Notes: generated from the letters alone by a model not told the origin. A DNA stretch of 40,094 nt from an uncultured Alphaproteobacteria bacterium (GCA_903889655.1 CAISYL010000212.1:1-40094), one strand, 5' to 3'. Positions 1 through 8,001 are shown, numbered from the stretch's first letter. Numbers and translations are program-made.

Positions 1-45
1 ATCGGCGGCGGCATGGGCGCAGCCGGTCTGTTTGAATTCGCATAA
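1..45 (+). CDS. Thiolase (acetyl-CoA acyltransferase), C-terminal end only
   Basis: The window opens inside a coding sequence. The first 15 codons read IGGGMGAAGLFEFA and stop at TAA (43-45). An (I)GGGxG segment a few residues before the end is characteristic of the thiolase C-terminus, where the preceding Cys of the C-x-G motif is a catalytic residue; that Cys lies just outside the window. Thiolases cleave 3-ketoacyl-CoA or condense acetyl-CoA, which fits the lipid-degradation genes nearby. The stop codon lies in the loop of a long imperfect hairpin, and nearly the same peptide tail is encoded again about 100 bases downstream in another frame. With only 15 residues visible the family call rests on one motif. 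Confidence 0.6.
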   Translation: MGGGMGAAGLFEFA

Positions 46-146
46 GCGAATTCAAACGAACGGAAGCTGCGCCCGCACTCGATAAATGAGCTGAAATCGC
101 CGAGGCGATTTCAGCGGGCGCTGCCGGCCTCTTCGAATTCGCGTAA
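15..146 (+). repeat. Palindromic element repeating the thiolase 3' end
   Basis: Two inverted repeats follow each other. The first pairs 15-22 with 67-74 (GGGCGCAG/CTGCGCCC) and 30-41 with 46-57 (12 bp, GTTTGAATTCGC), with the thiolase stop codon at its apex. The second is a perfect 12-bp stem with a 2-base loop at 90-115 (GCTGAAATCGCC, GA, GGCGATTTCAGC). Directly after it, 117-146 encodes GAAGLFEFA and two stops, the same peptide as the thiolase tail but with different third positions and in another frame. It looks like a palindromic insertion at the gene's 3' end that supplied a new tail and pushed the old one downstream; this is inference. Confidence 0.6.
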
Positions 147-175
147 TAAAAACAAGAAACAACAACGACCAATCG

Positions 176-208
176 GGCCCGCCAGCAATGGCGGGCCTTT
201 TTCTTCTT
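176..208 (+). terminator. Rho-independent terminator of the thiolase gene
   Basis: A perfect 8-bp stem, GGCCCGCC (176-183) with GGCGGGCC (190-197), closes the loop AGCAAT and is followed by TTTTTCTTCTT. It lies about 30 bases past the second copy of the thiolase tail, the spacing expected if that copy was once the real gene end. Confidence 0.85.
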
Positions 209-318
209 ACCTCTTCCGTTGAAGGGAGAGGTTGAAACGCGGGAACCGCGTTTCGGGTGAGGGGGCTTCTTCGAAAGACGCTTTCCTGAACCCGCCTCTC
301 CGAGCGGCTTCGACGGCT

Positions 319-1176
319 TCATTCCGCCGCCACGCTCTCCGTCCGCGATAACGTCTGCACGAACGCGACGAAATCCTCCACGAACGCCTCGGGCTGTTCG
401 AGAAACGGCGCGTGCCCCGCGTCGAACGTCGTCAGCGATCCGCGCTTCATCTTTTTGATCGCGGGCAGGCAGAGACTGAGCGGGATCACGCGGTCCTTCT
501 TCGCCCAGGCGAAATGTACGGGCACATCGAGCGCCTGCGCGACCGTACGAATGTCGGCATCGGGCTGTCGGAAACTTTCCCACGCCTCGCGCAGCAGCGT
601 CGCGATTTCGGCCCCCGCGCGGATGATGCGTTCGCGCTGCGTCGCGGCGGCGGGTGAGGGCAGCACCATGCGGCGATAGTAAAAACGGAACGCCGGTCCG
701 AACCACCAGGCCCGGCGTTCTCCCGCCGCGAAGAAGCGCACAAGGGTGCCGCAGAAGCGCCGCGCCGCGAATCCCACCTCGACAAGCCCGCCCGTGTCGC
801 AGAGCACCAGTGCCCGTACCGGGCGCCGGCTCGCATGGAGGATCGCCGCCGCCCCGCCTATGGAATTGCCGATGATGATCGGTCGCTCGATCCCGAGCTT
901 GTCCAATGCGGCCGTCAGAAGTTCGCCGTAGCGCGTGGCGCCGGCGGGTCCCCTGTCGGCGCCCGAGCGGCCTTGTCCCGGCCAGTCGATGCGGACGATC
1001 TCGAAACGGTCCCCCATCGCCTCCGTGAAAACATCGAAATCGCCGCCGCCATGGCCGATCGCATGCAGGCAGACGATGACGGGGCCGCGCCCTTTCCGCG
1101 CGACCGCAAGCCGGACGCCATCGACCTCGATCGAGGGCGACCCCGCCGGAACGCCCGTTTCTTCCCTGAAGGTCAT
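319..1176 (-). CDS. Alpha/beta-hydrolase fold protein
   Basis: A 285-residue single-domain alpha/beta hydrolase. The nucleophile elbow is GNSIG with Ser105; the probable acid is Asp228 in AKKDRVIP and the base His255 in DAGHAPFLEQP. A GQGRSG segment near residue 68 is typical of this fold. There is no signal peptide, so it is cytoplasmic. The ATG is preceded by a good ribosome site (GGAGGAG in the transcribed strand). It is divergent from a TetR regulator across two operator-like palindromes, the nearer ending about 20 bases from this start, so TetR control is likely. The substrate cannot be told: esters, lactones, epoxides or C-C bonds are all possible in this family. The neighbouring MaoC gene hints at an acyl or aromatic catabolic substrate. 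Confidence 0.85.
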   Translation of the reverse strand: MTFREETGVPAGSPSIEVDGVRLAVARKGRGPVIVCLHAIGHGGGDFDVFTEAMGDRFEIVRIDWPGQGRSGADRGPAGATRYGELLTAALDKLGIERPIIIGNSIGGAAAILHASRRPVRALVLCDTGGLVEVGFAARRFCGTLVRFFAAGERRAWWFGPAFRFYYRRMVLPSPAAATQRERIIRAGAEIATLLREAWESFRQPDADIRTVAQALDVPVHFAWAKKDRVIPLSLCLPAIKKMKRGSLTTFDAGHAPFLEQPEAFVEDFVAFVQTLSRTESVAAE

Positions 1177-1194
1177 GTCTGCTTCTCCTCCGAT

Positions 1195-1232
1195 GTGATA
1201 GCGGCATCACTTATATGTGATATGTATATCAC
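1195..1232. promoter_or_regulatory. Two operator-like palindromes for the TetR regulator
   Basis: Site 1 (1195-1210) is GTGATAGCGGCATCAC, with 5-bp arms GTGAT/ATCAC. Site 2 (1217-1232) is GTGATATGTATATCAC, with 7-bp arms around GT. Both are 16 bp with the same half-site, and their centres are 22 bp apart, about two helical turns. They sit between the divergent hydrolase and tetR starts, as expected for a TetR dimer binding cooperatively and controlling both directions. The assignment to this TetR is by position only. Confidence 0.65.
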
Positions 1233-1308
1233 AAACGGCTGGATTTCAACAACCGGACAAAAGGATCGTTGCGGGGCTCCCGGGCCCGCGTTATCAGGGA
1301 TCATGGCC

Positions 1309-1893
1309 ATGCAGAAACCCCTCCGCCGTGCCGCCCCCGCCGCCCGCTCCGTCAAGGATACGGGCGCGAAGCTCGTCGAAGCGGCGGCGAAGGAATTCCG
1401 CCAGCATGGCTTCGCCGGCACCGACACCAACAAGATCGCGCGCCGCGCCGGCTTCGCGCCGCAGACCTTCTATCGCTGGTTCGGCGATAAAACGGACATC
1501 TTCCTCGCCGTCTATCGCGCCTGGGAGGAAGACGAGAAAGATCTGCTGGCGCGGCTCCACGCGGAGAAAGCGCCGACCTCCGCGCTCGTCGACGCCGCCA
1601 TCGCGCACCACCAGTCGTTCCGCATCTTCCGCCGCAGCCTGCGCCAGCTTTCGGTCGATGAGCCGACGGTGCGCAAGGCCCGCGCCGAAAGCCGGCGGCG
1701 TCAGATCGATCGCTTCAAGGCATGGGGCAACGCCTCGGCTTTTTCGACCGACGAGATCGCCACCATGCTCCTCGAAATGGAACGCCTCTGCGACGCGGTT
1801 GCCGAAGGCGAATTCGCCGATCTCGGCATCGGCGAGGCGGTACCCCGTGCCGAAATTGCCCGATTGCTGGACCGGCTCAGAGACGGAAAATGA
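1309..1893 (+). CDS. TetR/AcrR-family transcriptional regulator
   Basis: About 194 residues, normal for TetR. The N-terminal helix-turn-helix covers roughly residues 15-65 and carries family landmarks: AAAKEFRQHGFAGT, then NKIARRAGFAPQTFYRWFGDK, the recognition helix with the F/LYxxFxxK-type end. The C-terminal ligand domain is not diagnostic. Two ATGs lie at 1303 and 1309; the second has AGGGA (1296-1300) at 8 bases and is preferred. The stop overlaps the start of the MaoC gene (ATGA), so the two are probably co-translated. Divergent from the hydrolase, with paired palindromes between them, it most likely represses both directions and responds to a hydrophobic metabolite; the ligand is unknown. 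Confidence 0.88.
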   Translation: MQKPLRRAAPAARSVKDTGAKLVEAAAKEFRQHGFAGTDTNKIARRAGFAPQTFYRWFGDKTDIFLAVYRAWEEDEKDLLARLHAEKAPTSALVDAAIAHHQSFRIFRRSLRQLSVDEPTVRKARAESRRRQIDRFKAWGNASAFSTDEIATMLLEMERLCDAVAEGEFADLGIGEAVPRAEIARLLDRLRDGK

Positions 1894-2336
1894 CCATGCG
1901 CTATTTCGACGACTTCGTGGTCGGCGAACGTCACGAGATTGACGCCGTCTACGACATGACCGAAGACGAGATCGTCTCCTTCGCCACGAAGTGGGACCCG
2001 CAGCCCTTCCATGTCGACGAGGAAGCGGCGGCGAAATCCGTCTACGGTACACTGACCGCCTGCGGCACGCATATTCAGGCGGTCGTTCTGTGGCTCGCCG
2101 CACGTCTCCCCGAGGAAACCGCCGTCATCGGCGCGCTGGGCTATGACGAAGTCCGCTTCCTGAAAGCCGCCAAACTCGGCGACCGCCTCCGCCTCGTCAT
2201 CGACTGCATCGAGACGAAACCCTCCTCCTCGAAACCCGATCGCGGCGTCGTGAAAAACCGTCACACGCTCCTGAACCAGTCCGGCGAAACGATCTTCACC
2301 CAGACGACGACGCTGCTGATCGCGCGGAAGATGTGA
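1890..2336 (+). CDS. MaoC-like hotdog-fold dehydratase
   Basis: 148 residues, a single hotdog domain of the MaoC type. Residues about 30-45 read FATKWDPQPFHVDEEAA, the conserved region where MaoC enoyl hydratases carry their Asp and His catalytic pair (D-x-x-x-x-H form), followed by the GT/CGTH segment. Members hydrate 2-enoyl-CoA or act on related acyl thioesters. The first ATG (1890) overlaps the tetR stop; an alternative ATG is at 1896 and only two residues differ. The two genes form one transcription unit. The hydrolase across the shared promoter may act in the same pathway. The acyl substrate is not determinable. Confidence 0.85.
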   Translation: MTMRYFDDFVVGERHEIDAVYDMTEDEIVSFATKWDPQPFHVDEEAAAKSVYGTLTACGTHIQAVVLWLAARLPEETAVIGALGYDEVRFLKAAKLGDRLRLVIDCIETKPSSSKPDRGVVKNRHTLLNQSGETIFTQTTTLLIARKM

Positions 2337-2361
2337 GAAAGATTCATCCACATCAGGCGAA

Positions 2362-2393
2362 ATGGCCGGGCTTGGCCCGGCCATCCACGTCTT
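2362..2393. repeat. Palindromic repeat, family A (copy 1)
   Basis: ATGGCCGGGC (2362-2371), loop TTG, GCCCGGCCAT (2375-2384), then the tail ATCCACGTCTT. The same unit recurs at 13615-13650 and 22394-22496. Here it lies between convergent genes and could act as a two-way transcription stop. Family A resembles intergenic repeats widespread in Alphaproteobacteria. Confidence 0.8.
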
Positions 2394-2404
2394 GCCTTTG
2401 CCGA

Positions 2405-3118
2405 CTAGCGCGCCGCCCCGAACTGAACTTCGCCCTCATTGAGGAAGCAGGTCTTGCTGAAGAGCTTCAGATCCAGCGGATTGGGCAGCCTGACATCTTC
2501 CAGATCGGGGCACGGCTTCTTCGACGGATCGTATGATCGGTCGATCTGCGAAATGAAGACGATGATCAGCCCTCTGTCTCGCGCGAATGTCTCCAGCGTG
2601 CGAACCTGGAGGTTCAATTCTGGATTCTCGCGCTTCTGATCGAGGAGCTGCAAATAGTCCACGACCACCAGAGTGCCGCGTGGCGCGGAGGCCAGCCTCT
2701 TCACGATATAATCGGCGCTGATGTCGTCGGAACTGTCGAACTCGAACAGACCGTTGAACCGCGCGGGCTCGGCGCCGATGTCACGGAACCGGTCCAGCAT
2801 ATCTTTCGCCGTATACTCGAGAGTGAAGAATACGCCTCGATTGCCGGCCTTCATGGCCTCCACGGCAAGCTCGATGCTCATCAGGGTTTTGCCCTGGCCG
2901 GGACGCGCTCCCACGAGCAGCAGGTCGCCGGGAGACAGCCGGGCAAATAGCTCCCTGACGGGTGTGGTCTCGGATGCTTTGGCGGCGAGCAAGCTCCAGC
3001 TGCCGAATCCCTCATCCGCGGCAACGCGGTCGAGCGCCTCGTGCAGCGGGATATTTTTTTCACGGGAGAGAAGTTTGGCTATGCGCTTCAGGCGATAGAT
3101 GGGTGCAGACAGCTTCAT
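2405..3118 (-). CDS. Stand-alone DnaB-like RecA-fold ATPase
   Basis: 237 residues. Residues about 58-237 form a RecA-like core matching the DnaB helicase C-terminal domain: Walker A GARPGQGKT (70-78), the H1a-type FTLEY with Glu101, Walker B VVVDYLQLLD (151-160) and the H3-type FISQIDR (188-194). The DnaB N-terminal primase-binding domain is missing. Instead residues 7-47 hold a helical segment ending EGFGSWSLLAAK, a G-F-x-x-W-x-x-L pattern. Length and layout fit a small family usually annotated simply as DNA helicase, of unknown role. A strong AGGAGG precedes the ATG. It stands alone on its strand with less GC-biased codons than its neighbours, which may mean transfer. Whether it unwinds DNA is unproven. 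Confidence 0.8.
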   Translation of the reverse strand: MKLSAPIYRLKRIAKLLSREKNIPLHEALDRVAADEGFGSWSLLAAKASETTPVRELFARLSPGDLLLVGARPGQGKTLMSIELAVEAMKAGNRGVFFTLEYTAKDMLDRFRDIGAEPARFNGLFEFDSSDDISADYIVKRLASAPRGTLVVVDYLQLLDQKRENPELNLQVRTLETFARDRGLIIVFISQIDRSYDPSKKPCPDLEDVRLPNPLDLKLFSKTCFLNEGEVQFGAAR

Positions 3119-3317
3119 CGAAAGAACCTCCTACAACGAGCAGTTGTTGCAACCCCTCCTTATGCTCGGCGCTCGTAAAGTTGGTTCGATATTCAGGCTG
3201 TCCAGCATGAAATATGCTTTCCCGATGGAGGGGGGAGGCGCGGACAACACCCGAGATGAATGCTAGCGCGATTCTCGCCGATGGCGAATGGTCACGTGCT
3301 TTCGCCCGCGCGCTCCC

Positions 3318-4517
3318 CTAAAGCCCCAGCACCAGCTTCGCCATGATCCCGCGCTGGATTTCGTTCGAGCCGCCATAGATCGAGGCCGCGCGGTTGTTGA
3401 GATAGCGCGGCATGGCGGTGAGCCCGTAGGCAGGTCCGACGGGCTCGACATTCGATCCGGGTTCGCGGGCGTCGCGCTGGTCGACATGCGCGTAATAGGC
3501 GAGCGCCTCGATGGCAAGCTCGTCCAGCGTCTGCGTCATCTCGGTGCCGCGCGTCTTGAGCATGGAGGAGGCGGGGCCGGGGTTCTTGCCGCCCGCGAGT
3601 TCCGCCATCACGCGATGCTCGGTCACTTCCATCGCCTTCACCGAAATCTCGGCCTCGTCGAGCCGGCGGCGGAAGGCCGGATCGTCGATCAGCCGCGCAC
3701 CGTCCGCGCGTTCCTCGCTCGCGATTGCGCGCACCTTCTCGACGCCGACCGAAAGCCCCGCCGCATAGGCGCCCCCGCGCTCGAATTCGAGGAGATACTT
3801 AGCCACCGTCCAGCCTTCATGCTCCGGCCCGACGCGGTTCGCCTTCGGCACGCGCACATCGTCGAAGAAGACCTGATTGACCTCGTGCTCGCCCGCCAGC
3901 GTGATGATCGGCTCGACCTTGAGGCCGGGTGTGTCCATCTCGAGCAGGATGAAGGTGATGCCCTCCTGCGGTTTCCCGTCCCATCTGGTGCGCACGAGGC
4001 AGAACATGCGATTGGCGAAATGCGCATGCGTCGTCCAGATCTTCGATCCGTTGAGCACGTAATCGTCGCCGTCCGAAACCGCGCGGAGTTGCAGCGAGGC
4101 AAGGTCCGATCCCGACCCCGGCTCCGAATAGCCCTGACACCAGTAGTCCTCGCCCTTCAGGATGCGCGGCAGGTAAAAGGCCTTCTGCTCCGGCGTCCCG
4201 TATTTCATCAGCACCGGCGCGCACATGCGCAACCCCATCGGCGAGAGGTTCGGCGTCCCCGCCCGCGCGCATTCCGACGCCCAGATATATTTCTGCATCT
4301 CGGTCCAGCCGGTGCCGCCATGTTCGACCGGCCAGGCGGGCGCGACCCAGCCCTTCTCGTGGAGGATTTTCTGCCAGGCGAGATTCCACTGCTTGTCGGT
4401 GAAGACGCTGGTGGTGAGCTTGCCTGCTTCCTTCAGTTCCGGCGTCAGCTTCTCGTCGAGAAAGCTGCGCACCTCGTCGCGAAACGCCGCGTCCTCGCGC
4501 GTGAAATGAAGATCCAT
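3318..4517 (-). CDS. Acyl-CoA dehydrogenase (paralogue 1)
   Basis: 399 residues, the usual length for the family. These FAD enzymes oxidise acyl-CoA to 2-enoyl-CoA and pass electrons to electron-transfer flavoprotein. Visible landmarks: an N-terminal helical domain with SFLDEKL and GWVAPAWPVEHGG, the beta-domain signature YSEPGSGSDLASLQ with DGDDYVLNGSKIWTTHA, and the C-terminal YGGSNEIQRGIMAKLVLGL, where the FAD-binding GGxxE turn lies. AGGGA precedes the ATG. The next gene on the same strand is a paralogue with the same block order and the same KLVLGL end, separated by about 250 bases that include a palindromic repeat. The type resembles large-substrate dehydrogenases (branched, steroid-side-chain or aromatic acyl-CoA) more than short-chain ones, but chain length cannot be read. 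Confidence 0.92.
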   Translation of the reverse strand: MDLHFTREDAAFRDEVRSFLDEKLTPELKEAGKLTTSVFTDKQWNLAWQKILHEKGWVAPAWPVEHGGTGWTEMQKYIWASECARAGTPNLSPMGLRMCAPVLMKYGTPEQKAFYLPRILKGEDYWCQGYSEPGSGSDLASLQLRAVSDGDDYVLNGSKIWTTHAHFANRMFCLVRTRWDGKPQEGITFILLEMDTPGLKVEPIITLAGEHEVNQVFFDDVRVPKANRVGPEHEGWTVAKYLLEFERGGAYAAGLSVGVEKVRAIASEERADGARLIDDPAFRRRLDEAEISVKAMEVTEHRVMAELAGGKNPGPASSMLKTRGTEMTQTLDELAIEALAYYAHVDQRDAREPGSNVEPVGPAYGLTAMPRYLNNRAASIYGGSNEIQRGIMAKLVLGL

Positions 4518-4681
4518 TGTCCCTGTCTTTTCTCGATCGGCGCGCGGATGAAGCCGGCCCGGATTGTCCCTACCGCAGGCAGTCTGTCGAGACACCCATG
4601 CGGCGGCAAGTCCGTCGCGGAGTCGTCACCGCAGGCCCGGGCGGCCCCTGCGTCAAAGCGCGAGGCCGGATCGTCCCGGAT

Positions 4682-4762
4682 CGTCATTGCGAGGAATGAA
4701 ACGACGAAGCAATCCAGTCCGCATCATCGCGCTGGATTGCTTCGTCTGCGCCCGCAACGACG
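4682..4762. repeat. Palindromic repeat, GTCATTGCGAGG type
   Basis: CGTCATTGCGAGGAATG opens the element at 4682 and CCCGCAACGACG closes it. Inside, GACGAAGCAATCCAG (4703-4717) and CTGGATTGCTTCGTC (4732-4746) form a perfect 15-bp inverted repeat around a 14-base spacer. This wording is a well-known dispersed bacterial intergenic repeat. It lies between the two acyl-CoA dehydrogenase genes, so part of their transcript would fold here. Confidence 0.85.
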
Positions 4763-4773
4763 GGGAGGGGGCG

Positions 4774-5979
4774 TTAAAGCCCCAGCACCAGCTTCGCCAT
4801 GATGTTGTGCTGAACTTCGTTCGAGCCGCCGAAGATCGTCGTGGCGCGGGTGTTGAGATATTTCGGCATCACCATCAGCGCGTGGTCGGGTCCGACCGGC
4901 GGCACGTTGGAGCCCCAGTTGCGCGCTTCCAGCACATGCGGTTCCGCGTAGTAGCCGATAGCCTCGACGCAGAGCTCGGTGATGCGCTGGCTGGTGTCGG
5001 CGCCGCGCAGCTTGATCATGGACGCGGCCGCGCCGGGGTTCTGCCCGTTGGCAAGCTGCGACATGATGCGATGCTCTGTGAACTCGACCGCCGTCACCTC
5101 GACATCGGTCTCGTCGATCTTGCGGCGGAAGGCCGGATCGTCGATCAGCCGCTCGCCGTCGTTGCGCTCGGCCGCTGCGATCGTCTTCAGCCGGTTGATC
5201 GAGTTGCGGAGGTTCGCGCCATGCGCCGCGCCGCCGCGCTCGAATTCGAGCAGATACTTCGCCACCGTCCAGCCGTTGTTTTCGGCGCCGACGCGGTTGG
5301 CCTTGGGCACGCGCACATCGTCGAAGAAGACCTGGTTGACCTCGTGGTCGCCCGCCAGCGTGATGATCGGCTCGACCTTGATGCCCGGCGCGTTGAACTC
5401 GTCGATCAGGATGAAGGAAATGCCTTCCTGCGGCTTCGCCGTCGGGTCGGTGCGCACGAGGCAGAACATCTTGTTGGCGATATGCGCGCCCGTGGTCCAG
5501 AGCTTGGTGCCGTTGACGATGTAATCGTCGCCGTCCGAAACCGCCTTGCATTGCAGGCTCGCAAGGTCCGATCCCGAGCCCGGCTCCGAATAGCCCTGGC
5601 ACCACCAGTCCTCGCCCGACAGGATGCGCGGCAGATATTTCGCCCGCTGTTCGTCGGTGCCGTGGCCCATCAGCGTCGGCCCGACCATCGAGAGGCCCAT
5701 GTTGGAGCCGGCCGGCGCGCCCGCCGCCGCGCATTCCGACGCCCAGATGAAACGCTGCATCACGTTCCAGCCCGGCCCGCCATATTGCTTCGGCCAGGAC
5801 GGCGCGGACCAGCCGCGCTTGTAAAGCCGCTTCAGCCATTCGACCCTGAGGTCGTGGTCGGCGAGAATGCCGGGCGTGAGGCGCGCATGCGCCTTCAGCT
5901 CTTCGGTGAGATTCTCGTTGAGAAAGGCCCGGACTTCGTCGCGAAAGGCGACATCCTCGGCCCGCATGGCGAGATCCAT
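4774..5979 (-). CDS. Acyl-CoA dehydrogenase (paralogue 2)
   Basis: 401 residues with the same architecture as paralogue 1: NENLTEELKAHARLTPG at the N-terminus, GWSAPSWPKQYGGPG, the signature YSEPGSGSDLASLQ, DGDDYIVNGTKLWTTGA, and the FAD-turn FGGSNEVQHNIMAKLVLGL at the end. The ATG is preceded by GGGGAGGAA, a strong ribosome site. It is the upstream gene of the two, so the pair may share a promoter in the 200-base gap before the divergent antiporter. Tandem dehydrogenases of this type sometimes form heterotetramers in actinobacterial steroid catabolism. Here both copies look complete rather than one having lost its FAD turn, so independent homomers are equally possible. Confidence 0.92.
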   Translation of the reverse strand: MDLAMRAEDVAFRDEVRAFLNENLTEELKAHARLTPGILADHDLRVEWLKRLYKRGWSAPSWPKQYGGPGWNVMQRFIWASECAAAGAPAGSNMGLSMVGPTLMGHGTDEQRAKYLPRILSGEDWWCQGYSEPGSGSDLASLQCKAVSDGDDYIVNGTKLWTTGAHIANKMFCLVRTDPTAKPQEGISFILIDEFNAPGIKVEPIITLAGDHEVNQVFFDDVRVPKANRVGAENNGWTVAKYLLEFERGGAAHGANLRNSINRLKTIAAAERNDGERLIDDPAFRRKIDETDVEVTAVEFTEHRIMSQLANGQNPGAAASMIKLRGADTSQRITELCVEAIGYYAEPHVLEARNWGSNVPPVGPDHALMVMPKYLNTRATTIFGGSNEVQHNIMAKLVLGL

Positions 5980-6186
5980 CTTGTTCCTCCCCTGGATATG
6001 GCGAGCGGCTTGTTTTTTCTCGTCTCGCCGGTTCTTTTCCCTACTATAGACCGTAAAGCCAATACCGGTCCAAGTCGTCGCTCTGTTCAATCGCCGTTCG
6101 CCGTCCGTTCGTTTATGGACGAGGACCGGCTTGCAGTCCTTTTGTGCCGTTCCCGACCTCACACCGCCCGGACGCCGCGCCCGCCC

Positions 6187-8001
6187 ATGGAATTTGCCAA
6201 CCACATCATCCTGATCACCGCGGCGCTGATCACCTTCTCGATCTTCGCCGGCGTGCTGTCGACGCGGATCGGGGCGCCGCTGCTGCTCGTCTTTCTCGCC
6301 TTCGGCATGCTGGCCGGCGAAGACGGTTTCGGCGGCATCAGGTTTCAGGATTTCCGCCTCGCCTATCTGACGGGCTCGCTGGCGCTGGCCGTCATCCTCT
6401 TCGACGGCGGTCTCAGGACGACGCGCGAGCAATTCTCGCAAGGCCTTTCCCCGGCGATCCTGCTGGCGACGGTCGGCGTTGCGGTCACGGCGGCCATCGC
6501 CGGCGCCGCCGCGCATGCGGTGCTCGGCTACAACTGGATCGAGGCGCTTCTGATAGGCGCCATCGTCGGCCCGACCGACGCCGCCGCCGTCTTCATGCTG
6601 CTCCATCTGCGCGGCCTGCGTCTGAAGCCCCGCGTCGGCTCGGCGCTCGAAGTCGAATCCGGCCTCAACGATCCGATGTCGATCTTCATGACGCTGGCGC
6701 TGGTCGGCCTTGCGGCGCATGGCGTGCCGAAAGGCGGCTGGGGCGACGTCGCCCTGCAACTCGTCTTCGATTTCCTGTGGCAGATGGGCGGCGGCATCCT
6801 CTTCGGCCTGATCGGCGGCCAGATCGTGCTCCGCGCGGTCAACCGCCTGCGCTTCTCGGCCGGCATCTATCCGATCTTCGCCGGGGCGCTTGCCCTTGTC
6901 GTTTTCGCCGCCGCGCAGACGGTCGAGGCCTCGGGCTTTCTTGCGATCTATCTCGTCGGCACGACGCTTGGCAACAACCCGCACCGCGCCACCGCCGAGA
7001 TCAGCCGCTTCTCCGACGGCCTCTCATGGCTCGCCCAGATCGGTATGTTCCTGATGATGGGCCTTCTCGTCACGCCCTCGAAGCTTGTCCCGATCCTGCT
7101 GCCCTCGCTCGCCATCGCCGCCGCGCTGATCCTGGTCGCGCGCCCCGTCGCCGTCTTCCTCTCGCTCCTGCCGTTCAAATATACGGGCGGCGAAAAGAGC
7201 TTCATCTCCTGGGTCGGATTGCGCGGCGCCGTGCCGATCTTCCTCGGCACCATCCCGGTGCTCGAGCATGTTCGCCACGCCCAGACGATCTTCGGCATCG
7301 CCTTCGTCGTCGTCATCGCCTCGCTGGTCGTTCAGGGCTGGACGATCTCGCCCGCTGCGAAGCTCACCGAGGTCGAACTGCCGCCCCGGCCCGAAGCCCG
7401 CGCCCGCGTCGAGCTCGATCTACCGACGGGCGCCGGAAAAACCGTCGTCGCCTACACGGTCGACCCGATGAGCATCATCGCGCGCCGCCGCATGGCCCGC
7501 ATGCCGCTGCCGCCCGGCACCGAGTTCATCTCCCTGATGCGCGAAGGGCAGGTCCGCAACACGCTGCCGTCGGACGGCATCAAGGCCGGCGACGTCGTGA
7601 TGCTGTTGACGGACTCCGACGCGCTCTCCCAGCTCGACCGCCTCTTCGCGGCCCGCAAGTCGCGCAGCCGCGCACGCGACATCGGCCCTGTCGACTTCAA
7701 GCTCGACGCCGGGGCGAATGCCGGCACCGTCGCCGACATGTACGGCTTTCAGGTGACGCCGCACGAGCGCGACCACACGCTGGCGAGCCTGATGCATGCC
7801 CGCCTCGGCCGCGACATCGAGGAAGGTCAACGCATCCGCGCCGGCACGGTCGAACTCGTCGCGCTGTCGATCGGCGAGGAGGGCAGTCCCCGCAAGGTCG
7901 GCCTCGACCTCGACCCCCCGCCGCCGCAAAGCACGACGACGCTGATCCGCCTCCGTCTCGCCGAAATCAAACGCTCGGTGACGGAACTCTTCCTCTCCTG
8001 A
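6187..8001 (+). CDS. Potassium/proton antiporter, CPA1 family, NhaP2-like
   Basis: 604 residues. About 400 N-terminal residues form 12-13 hydrophobic helices of a Na+/H+ exchanger domain in the inner membrane, including GPTDAAAVF and ALEVESGLNDPMSIF, the conserved acidic transport motifs. The cytosolic tail holds an RCK_C/TrkA_C-type module (AYTVDPMSIIARRRMARMPLPPGTEF onward, about residues 415-500) and a final transporter-associated domain. This layout is that of NhaP2/CvrA, which exports K+ in exchange for H+. The ATG at 6187 begins the first membrane helix directly; an in-frame ATG at 6115 would add a hydrophilic stretch and has no better ribosome site. It is divergent from the dehydrogenases and probably has its own promoter. 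Confidence 0.88.
   Translation: MEFANHIILITAALITFSIFAGVLSTRIGAPLLLVFLAFGMLAGEDGFGGIRFQDFRLAYLTGSLALAVILFDGGLRTTREQFSQGLSPAILLATVGVAVTAAIAGAAAHAVLGYNWIEALLIGAIVGPTDAAAVFMLLHLRGLRLKPRVGSALEVESGLNDPMSIFMTLALVGLAAHGVPKGGWGDVALQLVFDFLWQMGGGILFGLIGGQIVLRAVNRLRFSAGIYPIFAGALALVVFAAAQTVEASGFLAIYLVGTTLGNNPHRATAEISRFSDGLSWLAQIGMFLMMGLLVTPSKLVPILLPSLAIAAALILVARPVAVFLSLLPFKYTGGEKSFISWVGLRGAVPIFLGTIPVLEHVRHAQTIFGIAFVVVIASLVVQGWTISPAAKLTEVELPPRPEARARVELDLPTGAGKTVVAYTVDPMSIIARRRMARMPLPPGTEFISLMREGQVRNTLPSDGIKAGDVVMLLTDSDALSQLDRLFAARKSRSRARDIGPVDFKLDAGANAGTVADMYGFQVTPHERDHTLASLMHARLGRDIEEGQRIRAGTVELVALSIGEEGSPRKVGLDLDPPPPQSTTTLIRLRLAEIKRSVTELFLS

Noticed and set aside
4564-8001. A very long plus-strand open frame of over 1,100 codons covering both acyl-CoA dehydrogenases
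   Set aside because: Only its end, from 6187, is the antiporter. The rest is antisense to two well-conserved genes and is Arg/Ala/His-rich shadow sequence caused by high GC.
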